Source: Gammaproteobacteria bacterium UBA3532 (GTDB lineage: Bacteria > Pseudomonadota > Gammaproteobacteria > Enterobacterales > UBA3532). From it: a DNA stretch of 8,108 nt. Position numbers and translations under genes: made by a program. The notes beneath the pieces are model-generated. The model made no database searches. It was given only the letters and a program-made list of their open reading frames with translations, and was not told the DNA's origin. The stretch is taken from the NCBI GenBank assembly GCA_002376965.1, contig DFOV01000064.1:1-8108 (forward strand), in the 5' to 3' direction. Positions 1-5,226 of this stretch are shown here, one piece after another (position 1 is the stretch's first letter; each line of letters starts with the position of its first letter).

Positions 1-1
1 C

Positions 2-97
2 GCCGCCATCTCCGGCAACGACACCCCCGGCTCGGTTTTCATCAACGAAAAAGGCGAAGAAATTTACCGCGATACCAATGCCTGGATGTATATCTGA
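2..97 (+). CDS. 3' end of an unrecognised protein (5' truncated by window edge)
   Basis: Reading frame 2 is open from the window edge to a TGA at 95-97 and encodes the last 31 residues of a protein ending in AWMYI. The fragment is hydrophilic (EKGEEIYRD) and has no recognisable motif, signal peptide or membrane segment. It is probably real because the frame has ordinary codon use, and it ends just before a gene-free, hairpin-bearing stretch, as expected of a gene end. It precedes a toxin-antitoxin operon and orphan toxin-immunity cassettes, so it may belong to the same accessory island. That is context only, and no function is proposed. Confidence 0.5.
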   Translation, partial: AAISGNDTPGSVFINEKGEEIYRDTNAWMYI

Positions 98-314
98 CCA
101 AAGAGGGAAAGCTACTCCAGCATTGAGCGTTTCGATGATAATCCCGCTCAAAAACGCCCGATCGTTCGGTGGGAGTTTGGGAAATTACACTCATTCTCAA
201 GAAAGAAAAGCAAGCTGCTCGGCAACTGCTCCTGCGTTGCTCTACCTCCTGCATCCATGCAGTCGTGTGCGGCTGACGCCGCACGGCGGCGAGAGCGGCT
301 AAAAAAGGGTGGTT
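98..314. other. gene-free stretch with hairpins
   Basis: No convincing gene lies here. The short open frames have no Shine-Dalgarno and no recognisable product. The stretch is notable only for two neighbouring hairpins (249-262 and 267-284), followed by a GC-rich piece and an A-run (301-306). The toxin-antitoxin promoter begins immediately after it. Confidence 0.6.
249..284. repeat. two adjacent perfect hairpins, REP-like
   Basis: CTGCAT-CC-ATGCAG (249-262) is a perfect 6-bp stem with a 2-base loop. GTGCGGC-TGAC-GCCGCAC (267-284) is a perfect 7-bp stem with a 4-base loop. They are 4 bases apart and no T-run follows, so they are not a classical rho-independent terminator. The pairing of two GC-rich hairpins resembles a dispersed REP-type element. 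There is only one copy in this window, so dispersal is not shown. It could also protect the 3' end of the mRNA from the gene ending at 97. Confidence 0.45.
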
Positions 315-338
315 GTATATGGCACTGAGTGCTATACT
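315..338 (+). promoter_or_regulatory. toxin-antitoxin promoter with overlapping operator palindrome
   Basis: TGCTATACT (330-338) matches an extended -10 (TGnTATAAT), and a weak TTGTAT lies upstream at 313-318. The inverted repeat GTATATGGCAC (315-325) / GTGCTATAC (329-337) surrounds a 3-base centre. Its arms pair as GTATA..GCAC, with two extra bases in the left arm. The right arm covers the -10, as expected of an operator bound by the operon's own helix-turn-helix antitoxin for autorepression. Binding is inferred from position and symmetry. Confidence 0.55.
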
Positions 339-363
339 TTAGCGATAAGAACAAGGGCATAAA

Positions 364-738
364 ATGCGGATATTTAAAAACAAGGCGTTCAGTAAGTGGG
401 CGGCAAAGGAAGGTCTGGACGATGACGCCTTGAGGGCTGCGGTTGATGAAATGGAGCGTGGCCTGATTGATGCCGATCTGGGTGGCCATGTGGTGAAAAA
501 GCGCGTGGCTGTCGGTGGCCGAGGCAAAAGCGGTGGGGTGAGAACCCTGTTGGCGTATAAGGTCGGTGATAAGGCGTTCTTCGTTTATGGCTTCGCCAAA
601 AACGCCCGCGCCAATATCAGTGCTGATGAGCTGAAAGCCTTGAAGCACTTGGCGAAAGAATTACTGGGGTACAGTGATAAAGCATTAACAGAAGCCATCA
701 AGCATGGCGCGTTAATCGAGGTAGAAAACGATGGATAA
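364..738 (+). CDS. RelE/HigB-like type II toxin (PF06296-type)
   Basis: This 124-residue protein carries the signature layout of the RelE-superfamily toxin family once called DUF1044. It has an N-terminal FxKWAxKEGL segment (9-18), LGGHVVKKRVA (39-49), GRGKSGGVRTLLAY (52-65) and VYGFAKNARANIS (74-86). The basic residues K45, K46, R47, R53, K55 and R60 are typical of the RNA-binding face. Family members act as mRNA interferases, usually on the ribosome, and are neutralised by the partner antitoxin; activity here is inferred. AAGGG (353-357) lies 6 bases before the ATG and supports this start. The antitoxin gene starts inside its last codons (8-bp overlap), so the two are translationally coupled in toxin-first order, as in higBA-type loci. 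The length is normal for the family and the gene appears intact. Confidence 0.9.
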   Translation: MRIFKNKAFSKWAAKEGLDDDALRAAVDEMERGLIDADLGGHVVKKRVAVGGRGKSGGVRTLLAYKVGDKAFFVYGFAKNARANISADELKALKHLAKELLGYSDKALTEAIKHGALIEVENDG

Positions 739-1036
739 ATCAATCTTAGACATGGTGCATGAATCAGCCAAAGACCTGCATGCGGCTGGTGTGATGAAAG
801 ACACGACGCTGCGTGAGTTCGATGCCCTCTGCCTGCCGCCAGTGAAAGAATATACTGCGGTACAGATCAAACGAATTCGCACCAAGAACCACGCCAGCCA
901 AGGTGTGTTCGCGGCGTATCTGAATACCAGTGTGTCCACGGTACAGAAGTGGGAGCAAGGCCAGAAGAGGCCCAACGGCCCTTCGCTGAAACTGCTGAAC
1001 CTGGTGGCAGAAAAAGGGCTGGAAGTGCTGGCTTAA
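731..1036 (+). CDS. helix-turn-helix antitoxin (HigA/NadS-like, XRE family)
   Basis: This 101-residue protein is the partner of the upstream toxin. Residues 1-40 would form the toxin-neutralising part. Residues 41-51 (YTAVQIKRIRT) lead into a Cro/C1-type helix-turn-helix at about 56-77, reading SQGVFAAYLNTSVSTVQKWE followed by QG. The following KRPNGPSLKLLNLV is the usual continuation in HigA/NadS-type antitoxins. GAGG (718-721) lies 9 bases before the ATG, and the start overlaps the end of the toxin gene. The protein should bind its toxin and, through the HTH, repress the operon at the palindrome near 315-337. A strong terminator follows 17 bases after the stop, so the operon is two genes. 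The family assignment is secure; neutralisation and autoregulation are inferred from the family. Confidence 0.9.
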   Translation: MDKSILDMVHESAKDLHAAGVMKDTTLREFDALCLPPVKEYTAVQIKRIRTKNHASQGVFAAYLNTSVSTVQKWEQGQKRPNGPSLKLLNLVAEKGLEVLA

Positions 1037-1053
1037 TCAACAGACTACAGCAA

Positions 1054-1091
1054 AAAAAGCCTCGATGCGCTAACGCGCCTCGGGGCTTTTT
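1054..1091 (+). terminator. rho-independent terminator of the toxin-antitoxin operon
   Basis: The arms AAAAAGCC...(T)CG..GCG and CGC...CTCG.GGCTTTTT pair around the loop CTAA, with small internal mismatches, and end in a T-run (1087-1091). It begins 17 bases after the antitoxin stop. The A-run on the left arm means it could also stop transcription on the opposite strand. Confidence 0.85.
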
Positions 1092-1132
1092 ACTGTTCTG
1101 GGCGTAACAAAATGAAAAAGTGCGAACTAAAA

Positions 1133-1153
1133 AATAAGACAGCCACCTAAAAA
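1133..1153 (+). repeat. cassette-boundary repeat, copy 1
   Basis: The core AATAAGACAGCCACCTAA followed by AAA matches copy 3 (1619-1639) over 21 positions with a single C/T difference. The TAA (1148-1150) is in frame with the toxin tail that opens directly after it, exactly as in copy 3. No inverted ends or target duplication are visible, so it is not an evident insertion sequence. Whether it is a recombination scar or a dispersed short repeat cannot be decided from this window. Confidence 0.8.
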
Positions 1154-1261
1154 TCAGGGAATCCAATAAAAATTGATAATCTAACAAAAGTTGAAGCAAG
1201 ATATCAGCTGAATCCTAGCACTGGAAATTTCGAGCTAAATACTTTATTCCCGATTCAATAG
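1151..1261 (+). pseudogene. orphan 3' tail of a secreted-toxin gene (cassette 1)
   Basis: The frame opens right after the repeat's TAA (1148-1150) and runs without a start codon to TAG (1259-1261), giving 36 residues. They include KVEARYQLNPSTGNFELN and end in TLFPIQ. A short basic/aromatic strand, an NPSTG turn and a final strand ending in T-x-F/Y-P is a common ending of small nuclease toxin domains at the tips of CDI, Rhs and similar proteins; this resemblance is my inference. The TAG overlaps the AGAGG ribosome-binding site of the next gene, an arrangement also seen in the neighbouring nuclease cassette. With no start, no export domain and only the last strands, it cannot be an active toxin. 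It is best read as a displaced and eroded toxin tip kept beside its immunity gene. Confidence 0.55.
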
Positions 1262-1269
1262 AGGTCTCA

Positions 1270-1572
1270 ATGAAAGAATATAGATATATTAATAGAGCCC
1301 TTGGCGAATTTTCTTCAGAGCATGGATATAGTTACGAAGAATACGTGGATGGGTTTAAAGTAATGATCGAAGCCAGTCCAGAGTATGTGGAAGCACTAAA
1401 GAAGGAAATAGTTGAAGCTTGCGCTGATCCAGAATGGAGTTGGGTTGCAGCATCTCAGGCTGTGGATTTTATCGGCGTTGATCAAGACGAAAATAGCGTT
1501 TGGGAATCGGTAAAAACTCTTATTTGGAACGTGATTGCACCAAATGAATTTGCGCCTAAATTAAGAGATTAG
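1270..1572 (+). CDS. small acidic immunity-type protein (orphan immunity, cassette 1)
   Basis: This is a 100-residue, acidic, soluble protein with no signal peptide or membrane segment. AGAGG (1260-1264) 5 bases before the ATG supports the start. The N-terminal half is helical in character (EHGYSYEEYVDGFKVMIEAS). A conserved-looking core SWVAASQAVDFIG (about 57-69) and VKTLIWNVIAPNEF (about 82-95) follow. Size, acidity and aromatic content resemble CDI/polymorphic-toxin immunity proteins. I cannot assign a named family with certainty; CdiI_3-type immunity is one possibility. The gene starts 8 bases after the stop of a start-less toxin tail and is followed by two copies of the cassette repeat. 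The likely role is to bind and neutralise a nuclease toxin delivered by related cells. It has lost its full-length partner here and may persist as protection. Confidence 0.7.
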   Translation: MKEYRYINRALGEFSSEHGYSYEEYVDGFKVMIEASPEYVEALKKEIVEACADPEWSWVAASQAVDFIGVDQDENSVWESVKTLIWNVIAPNEFAPKLRD

Positions 1573-1590
1573 CTTCGCCAAAAAAATCGA

Positions 1591-1639
1591 GAAAATAATA
1601 AGACAGTCACCTGAAAATAATAAGACAGTCACCTAAAAA
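1591..1639 (+). repeat. perfect 22-bp tandem repeat, copies 2 and 3 of the cassette repeat
   Basis: Bases 1591-1612 and 1613-1634 are identical 22-bp units: GAAAAT followed by the core AATAAGACAGTCACCT. Copy 3 continues into AAAAA, as copy 1 does. Each core is followed by an in-frame stop (TGA after copy 2, TAA at 1634-1636 after copy 3). The TAA of copy 3 marks the left edge of the open frame of the nuclease fragment. The exact duplication suggests recent slippage or recombination at this boundary. Confidence 0.9.
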
Positions 1640-2020
1640 ACATGCGCACTCTCCCCAGTTGCCAACAAAGAGCGAAATGCACTGTATCGCCATCCAAAGA
1701 ATCAATCGACGAATGCCAAAACCGGCAATCGCTTGGGCAACGAACCGTACGATGGTGGACACATCTTTGGTACACTGTTTTTAGGTGGCGGTGAGAACAT
1801 TAACATATTCCCGCAGCTACGCGCGCAAAACCAAAACCTGCATAAGGAAAATTGGTTTAATATGGAACGAGCTTGGGCGCGAGAGCTCGATGCAGGAAAC
1901 AGTGTGCGGGTAGATATTGAGTTTAAGTATTCGACCCATGCCGATATTCCTGATAGCTATCGGGGGAGTTATAGGGTGAATCAAGCCGACCCAGAAAACT
2001 TCAAGTTCAATAACCTATAG
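1637..2020 (+). pseudogene. orphan DNA/RNA non-specific endonuclease toxin domain (cassette 2), 5' truncated
   Basis: The frame opens immediately after the repeat's TAA (1634-1636) and runs 127 residues to TAG (2018-2020). It carries the core of the NucA-like/Endonuclea_NS_2 nuclease domain found at the C-termini of polymorphic toxins. NRLGNEPYDGGHIFGTLF contains the DGGH catalytic motif (1751-1762, His 1760-1762 as general base). ENINIFPQLRAQNQNLHKEN supplies the metal-binding asparagine region, and MERAWARELDAGNSVRVDI with a following EFKY forms the closing strands. There is no ATG in frame. The only possible internal start is a TTG at 1733 with no Shine-Dalgarno, just before the catalytic motif. 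The delivery part of the toxin is absent, so this is a displaced toxin tip, although the catalytic half is intact in sequence. Its stop overlaps the AGGAG that serves the immunity gene. Confidence 0.8.
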
Positions 2021-2029
2021 GAGTATTTC

Positions 2030-2476
2030 ATGCAGGATGAAAACATCGTTCGCATAGCAAAAATACTGTTGTTGAGAGTAAGGGAAAGAAATAAGGAAGC
2101 AAAAAAAGGCTGGAATTGTTTCGCCTACGATAGAGAAGGGCGTTTTTGGCGCAGCTCGAAACTTTATTATGAAGACCTCGATGGGGTGACCAAAACGGCT
2201 GCGTTGATAATGGATGATATTGATGTTATTAACGATGCCATACGCGCCTACTACGCCAGCACCACCCAAGACGGCACCGTCTGGAACAAGCTGCTGGTGG
2301 AAGTCAGCGACGACCACATCATCGCCAAAACCAAGCTCGACCCCTTGCTGGAGCAGTATTTTTATGGTGGTCGCGAAAAGCTATTTGAGTTAGAAGATGA
2401 GTATGGCGGATTAAATGTGGCACGAAATATTGCACGATGGGAGAGCTTAGATGAGTTTCGAGACACCACTGATTGA
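2030..2476 (+). CDS. immunity-type protein for the NucA-like toxin (possibly DUF600/YezG-like)
   Basis: This is a 148-residue, acidic cytoplasmic protein with no signal peptide. AGGAG (2019-2023) 6 bases before the ATG supports the start, and it overlaps the toxin fragment's stop, so the gene follows by 9 bases. The middle has GWNCFAYDREGRFW (about 27-40), and the second half has IRAYYASTTQDGTVWNKLL followed by VEV. The pattern of W-x-x-hydrophobic strands around an aspartate-rich centre is reminiscent of DUF600/YezG immunity proteins. That family protects against nucleases of this type in the YeeF-YezG pair; the resemblance is weak and by eye. Position directly after a nuclease toxin tip is the stronger argument. 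Bases from about 2240 to 2355 are much richer in G+C than either flank, hinting at mosaic origin. It overlaps the next gene by 26 bp. Confidence 0.7.
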   Translation: MQDENIVRIAKILLLRVRERNKEAKKGWNCFAYDREGRFWRSSKLYYEDLDGVTKTAALIMDDIDVINDAIRAYYASTTQDGTVWNKLLVEVSDDHIIAKTKLDPLLEQYFYGGREKLFELEDEYGGLNVARNIARWESLDEFRDTTD

Positions 2477-2744
2477 TTGCATATGCCACCATGTGGCTGA
2501 ATCGCTACCCGCGGATTTTTTTGACGCCATGCTGGTGGTCAGCGTTGAAGACAACAAAATCAGCGCCGAATGCCGCGCGCGCTTAAGCGAATCCGAGGAG
2601 ATGCAGGTCGTCAACCTAAAAGAAATCTATCCGCCCTTGAATGCCGCTGCCGATTTATGGCAGCACTTTCAGGAGCAAGGACAGCGCTTTTCACATCTTG
2701 TGGTGCGGGTTACGCCAGAAGGCGGCGAGTTGTTTTTACGCTAG
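2451..2744 (+). CDS. second immunity-type small protein
   Basis: This is a 97-residue acidic protein reading LIDCICHHVAESLPADFFDA at 7-26, MLVVSVEDNKISAECRARL at 27-45, and ending in LVVRVTPEGGELFLR. GGGAG (2439-2443) precedes the ATG by 7 bases, and the gene begins inside the end of the previous one, so the two are co-translated. The order helix with LP, strand, acidic loop, helix with L..L...F...G, then a strand pair with a glycine turn recalls DUF600/YezG immunity proteins but stops short of their usual length of about 150 residues. It may be a shortened second immunity gene for the same nuclease or for a lost toxin. It ends 7 bases from the convergent gene on the other strand, with no clear terminator. 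Confidence 0.6.
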   Translation: MSFETPLIDCICHHVAESLPADFFDAMLVVSVEDNKISAECRARLSESEEMQVVNLKEIYPPLNAAADLWQHFQEQGQRFSHLVVRVTPEGGELFLR

Positions 2745-2751
2745 CCGCCAG

Positions 2752-4434
2752 TTACTCCACCACCTGCACCAACGCCCGTTTGCCTTCAAAGGCAATGGCA
2801 ATCGGATGGACGGTTTCAATCCCAAGGGCATGTAGCTCGGCAACGTATTGTTTTTTCTCGATTTGCTTGAGGGCTATCTCGCATGCTTGCTCTAGCGTTA
2901 GGTTATCCTGCTCATCCACCGATTTAAATTCAAACACAAATCCCGCTTGGCCTTTGTCGTGAGGAATAAGGCAAACATCATAGCGCCCATAGCCACTTTC
3001 GCGGTTGCTTTTGATGGTATGGCTGTTCTGCAACTGCACCAACATGCCGAGGACAAAGGCGTGGTAAAAGCGTTCCGGTTGCTTGCCCTTTACATCGAAG
3101 TAACTGAAAGTATCTGCACAGAAGTGAGAAAATGCTTTAGCGAAACTGTCAAAATCTGCTTTAAGCAGCAGTGATAACAGGGTTTCCAAGGTTAAGTCGT
3201 TAGAAGGTTGCTCATCAAACCACGCCAGGATAGCGTCTTCATAAAAAGAAGCGACTTCCATATTCGGAATGCATAAATCAACATAGGTGCGCTTATCTAT
3301 CAATTGCTTGTTTTTATAAGCTAAATAACCAGAAAATAGTAAGAAATTCCAAACCGAGTCATCGCTACTATTAATATCACGAAACACAATATTTTCATTC
3401 AATCGCTTGCGAACAACGGCGTTATCATCCATCAACAAATTTTCTAATTCTTGTTTTACCTTTAGGGAAGCGCTAGCTATCAAATCGCGCACTAAGGCGT
3501 TGTCTGAGGTGTTGAGCCAGTAGGGTGAAATAGTGCCGTTATTGAGTGCCAGGCTTATAATCGACCAAGGATTATAGATGGTGTGCTCACCAAAGTTATA
3601 GCCGTTATACCAAGTGCGGATGGCATCAACTTCATAGATCAAATCGTAATCTTTCAAAACCTGCTCAGTTTCTGTTTCGCTAAAACCAAAGTAAGGTGCA
3701 TAACGTGGGCTGGTTAGCGTGCATACATCAACATTATTTAATCCCGAAAAAATGCTCTCTCGCGCAATACGCAAAATGCCCGTCATCACGCCTCTAAACA
3801 GCGAAGAATTATCCTTGAACGCACCGCTTAACAGGTTGCGTAAAAACCCTACTAACTCTTCGTAATAGCCATAGGTGTAGGCACAGTTGATCGGCATGTC
3901 GTATTCGTCGATGATAATGACCACGGGCTTTTGGTGGTGGCGATGAAGAAGGGTGGATAGCAGCAGAATACTTTGCTCTATCAGGTTTTGATTGGCATCC
4001 CCATTGAGGAGCGCCAAAAATTGCTCGCGTTCCTTTTCACCGAATATGTCGGTTTCTAATAAACCTGCGTGAGCGATGAATAGTTGCTGAGTAAGGTATT
4101 GTAATTTATCGAAACAGCGCTCAAACGTCGGAACTTTCACATCCTTAAACGACAAAAATATCACCGGATACTGGCCGCAATGTTTCATGGCATCGGCATT
4201 GTCTGCAATAGCCAACCCATCAAACAAATAACGATAATCTTGCTGGTTGCAAAAAAAATAATTCAGCATCGACATATTCAACGTTTTACCAAAACGGCGT
4301 GGGCGGGGTAGAAGTGTTATATCCGAGCCATTAATAATATCCGCGATAAATAGAGTTTTATCGACGTAATATTTATTTTGCTCGATCAGATTTTTAAAAT
4401 CGCTGGTGCCTAGGGGGAGCTGTTGATATGCCAT
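2752..4434 (-). CDS. AAA-ATPase-like protein with C-terminal PD-(D/E)XK nuclease domain
   Basis: This 560-residue soluble protein matches the layout of the AAA-ATPase-like (PF09820) plus PDDEXK_9 (PF08011, DUF1703) family. The N-terminal LPLGTSDFKNLIEQNKYYVD (6-25) is the family's opening signature. RPRRFGKT (44-51) is its divergent P-loop, and VVIIIDEYD (171-179) is Walker B. TGILRIARES (218-227) and WYNGY (275-279) are further conserved blocks. At the C-terminus RYDV (484-487), with D486, and FEFK (501-504) form the D...ExK nuclease core. Family length is usually 500-580, so the gene is intact. Biological function is not established; members are often multi-copy in accessory regions. The Shine-Dalgarno is weak (GAG about 10 bases upstream), but the protein begins at the conserved family N-terminus. 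It converges on the immunity genes. Confidence 0.9.
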   Translation of the reverse strand: MAYQQLPLGTSDFKNLIEQNKYYVDKTLFIADIINGSDITLLPRPRRFGKTLNMSMLNYFFCNQQDYRYLFDGLAIADNADAMKHCGQYPVIFLSFKDVKVPTFERCFDKLQYLTQQLFIAHAGLLETDIFGEKEREQFLALLNGDANQNLIEQSILLLSTLLHRHHQKPVVIIIDEYDMPINCAYTYGYYEELVGFLRNLLSGAFKDNSSLFRGVMTGILRIARESIFSGLNNVDVCTLTSPRYAPYFGFSETETEQVLKDYDLIYEVDAIRTWYNGYNFGEHTIYNPWSIISLALNNGTISPYWLNTSDNALVRDLIASASLKVKQELENLLMDDNAVVRKRLNENIVFRDINSSDDSVWNFLLFSGYLAYKNKQLIDKRTYVDLCIPNMEVASFYEDAILAWFDEQPSNDLTLETLLSLLLKADFDSFAKAFSHFCADTFSYFDVKGKQPERFYHAFVLGMLVQLQNSHTIKSNRESGYGRYDVCLIPHDKGQAGFVFEFKSVDEQDNLTLEQACEIALKQIEKKQYVAELHALGIETVHPIAIAFEGKRALVQVVE

Positions 4435-4462
4435 GTCGCTGCTCGTTTTTATGCCTTATCCG

Positions 4463-4491
4463 ATCATAGGTAAGTTTGTTGGGCTTCGCAA
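4463..4491 (-). promoter_or_regulatory. sigma70-type promoter of the AAA-ATPase/PDDEXK gene
   Basis: On the minus strand TTGCGA (4491-4486) and TATGAT (4468-4463) are separated by exactly 17 bases, about 30 bases before the ATG at 4434. The -10 matches 5 of 6 consensus bases and the -35 matches 4 of 6. No stronger candidate is present in the 176-bp gap. Confidence 0.6.
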
Positions 4492-4610
4492 CGCTTCGTT
4501 ACAAGGCGCTTTACAATGTTGCACTTTCCCAATTTCCCACGGTTGTACTCAAAAATGTCACCCGTTGTCGATAACGAATACAAGTGCTCAGTACGGTTTG
4601 GGGATGGATA

Positions 4611-5060
4611 TTATTCAGCGGCGGCTTTCGACAGCCCTTTTAATGCACCTGCAATTTTCTCCAAGATAGGTTCACAGCCTTTAACCTGATGTCGCTCTTT
4701 TAAGTACTCAGGGTCATTGTAAGATAGCCAGACTTTCTTATCGTTATCTTCGCGGATCAGCACTTTTTGGGGCAAATCGATAGCAATAAGCTCGGAGCAT
4801 TGCATCAGCGGCGTGCCTATTTTGGGGTTGCCAAAAATGATGACCTCCGATGCATTCAACGGCAAGTCAACGCCTGCTGCATTCTTTTGATGATCGATCC
4901 GAGTGAATAGTGTTAGTCCTTTTTTCTTGATAAGAGATTCGAAGCGGTCGGCCGTTTCTTTAACTGAATAGTGACTTTCAACGGAGATGAGTCCGTCGGA
5001 TGCGAACGCTAGGGGAGAAAGGACGAATAAAACGAGAGCGTGACGTATTTTTCTTAGCAT
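4611..5060 (-). CDS. secreted DUF302-domain protein
   Basis: This is a 149-residue protein. The N-terminus MLRKIRHALVLFVLSPLAFA is a Sec signal peptide with probable cleavage after AFA (residue 20), so the mature protein is periplasmic. The DUF302 pattern is clear: GLISVESHYSVKETADRF (23-40), RIDHQKNAAGVDLPLN (54-69), IIFGNPKIGTPLMQ (74-87), IDLPQKVLI (94-102) and YNDPEYLKERH (114-124). DUF302 proteins form small alpha/beta domains of unknown biochemical role. One cysteine pair (C88, C129) could form a disulfide. The gene is monocistronic in appearance and divergent from the large dehydrogenase gene, which is also secreted. A functional link is possible but unproven. Confidence 0.9.
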   Translation of the reverse strand: MLRKIRHALVLFVLSPLAFASDGLISVESHYSVKETADRFESLIKKKGLTLFTRIDHQKNAAGVDLPLNASEVIIFGNPKIGTPLMQCSELIAIDLPQKVLIREDNDKKVWLSYNDPEYLKERHQVKGCEPILEKIAGALKGLSKAAAE

Positions 5061-5097
5061 GGGTAGTGAAGCCTTACTATTGGAGCTGTGAGGGAGG

Positions 5098-5103
5098 ATT
5101 ATA
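5098..5103 (-). promoter_or_regulatory. -10 element of the DUF302 gene
   Basis: On the minus strand there is a perfect TATAAT (5103-5098), 37 bases before the ATG at 5060. No good -35 stands 16-18 bases upstream, so an activator may be needed. The same 166-bp gap must also hold the promoter of the divergent gene at 5227. A TATAGT at 5188-5193 is a candidate -10 for it, again without a convincing -35. Confidence 0.4.
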
Positions 5104-5226
5104 ACGCACCAGTATAAAGTCCGCTTGTATGAAAAAACATTCCGTTTAACCCTTGGCTTTGTTACTCAATGCTTCCCGATGCCCTACTATAGTAATCACA
5201 CACCAAAAAATCACAGGAATAGAATA

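Noticed and set aside
78..302. 74-residue plus-strand frame over the hairpin region
   Set aside because: It has no ribosome-binding site, its tail is made of the two hairpins, and the composition is not protein-like.
148..648. 166-residue minus-strand open frame
   Set aside because: It lies opposite the well-supported RelE-like toxin gene, has no Shine-Dalgarno and no family-like features.
1112..1150. 12-codon open frame running into repeat copy 1
   Set aside because: It is too short, with no Shine-Dalgarno; the frame only reflects the in-frame TAA of the repeat.
1133..1634. Possible CRISPR array from the repeated motif
   Set aside because: There are only three short copies, two abut with no spacer, and the third is separated by a coding gene; no cas genes are present.
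4563..4576. Near-palindrome CGTTGTCGATAACG downstream of the DUF302 gene
   Set aside because: It is imperfect at two positions and has no T-run or neighbouring promoter, so neither terminator nor operator can be supported.
4433..4669. 78-residue plus-strand frame between the two minus-strand genes
   Set aside because: It overlaps the promoter of the AAA-ATPase gene and the end of the DUF302 gene, with no Shine-Dalgarno.
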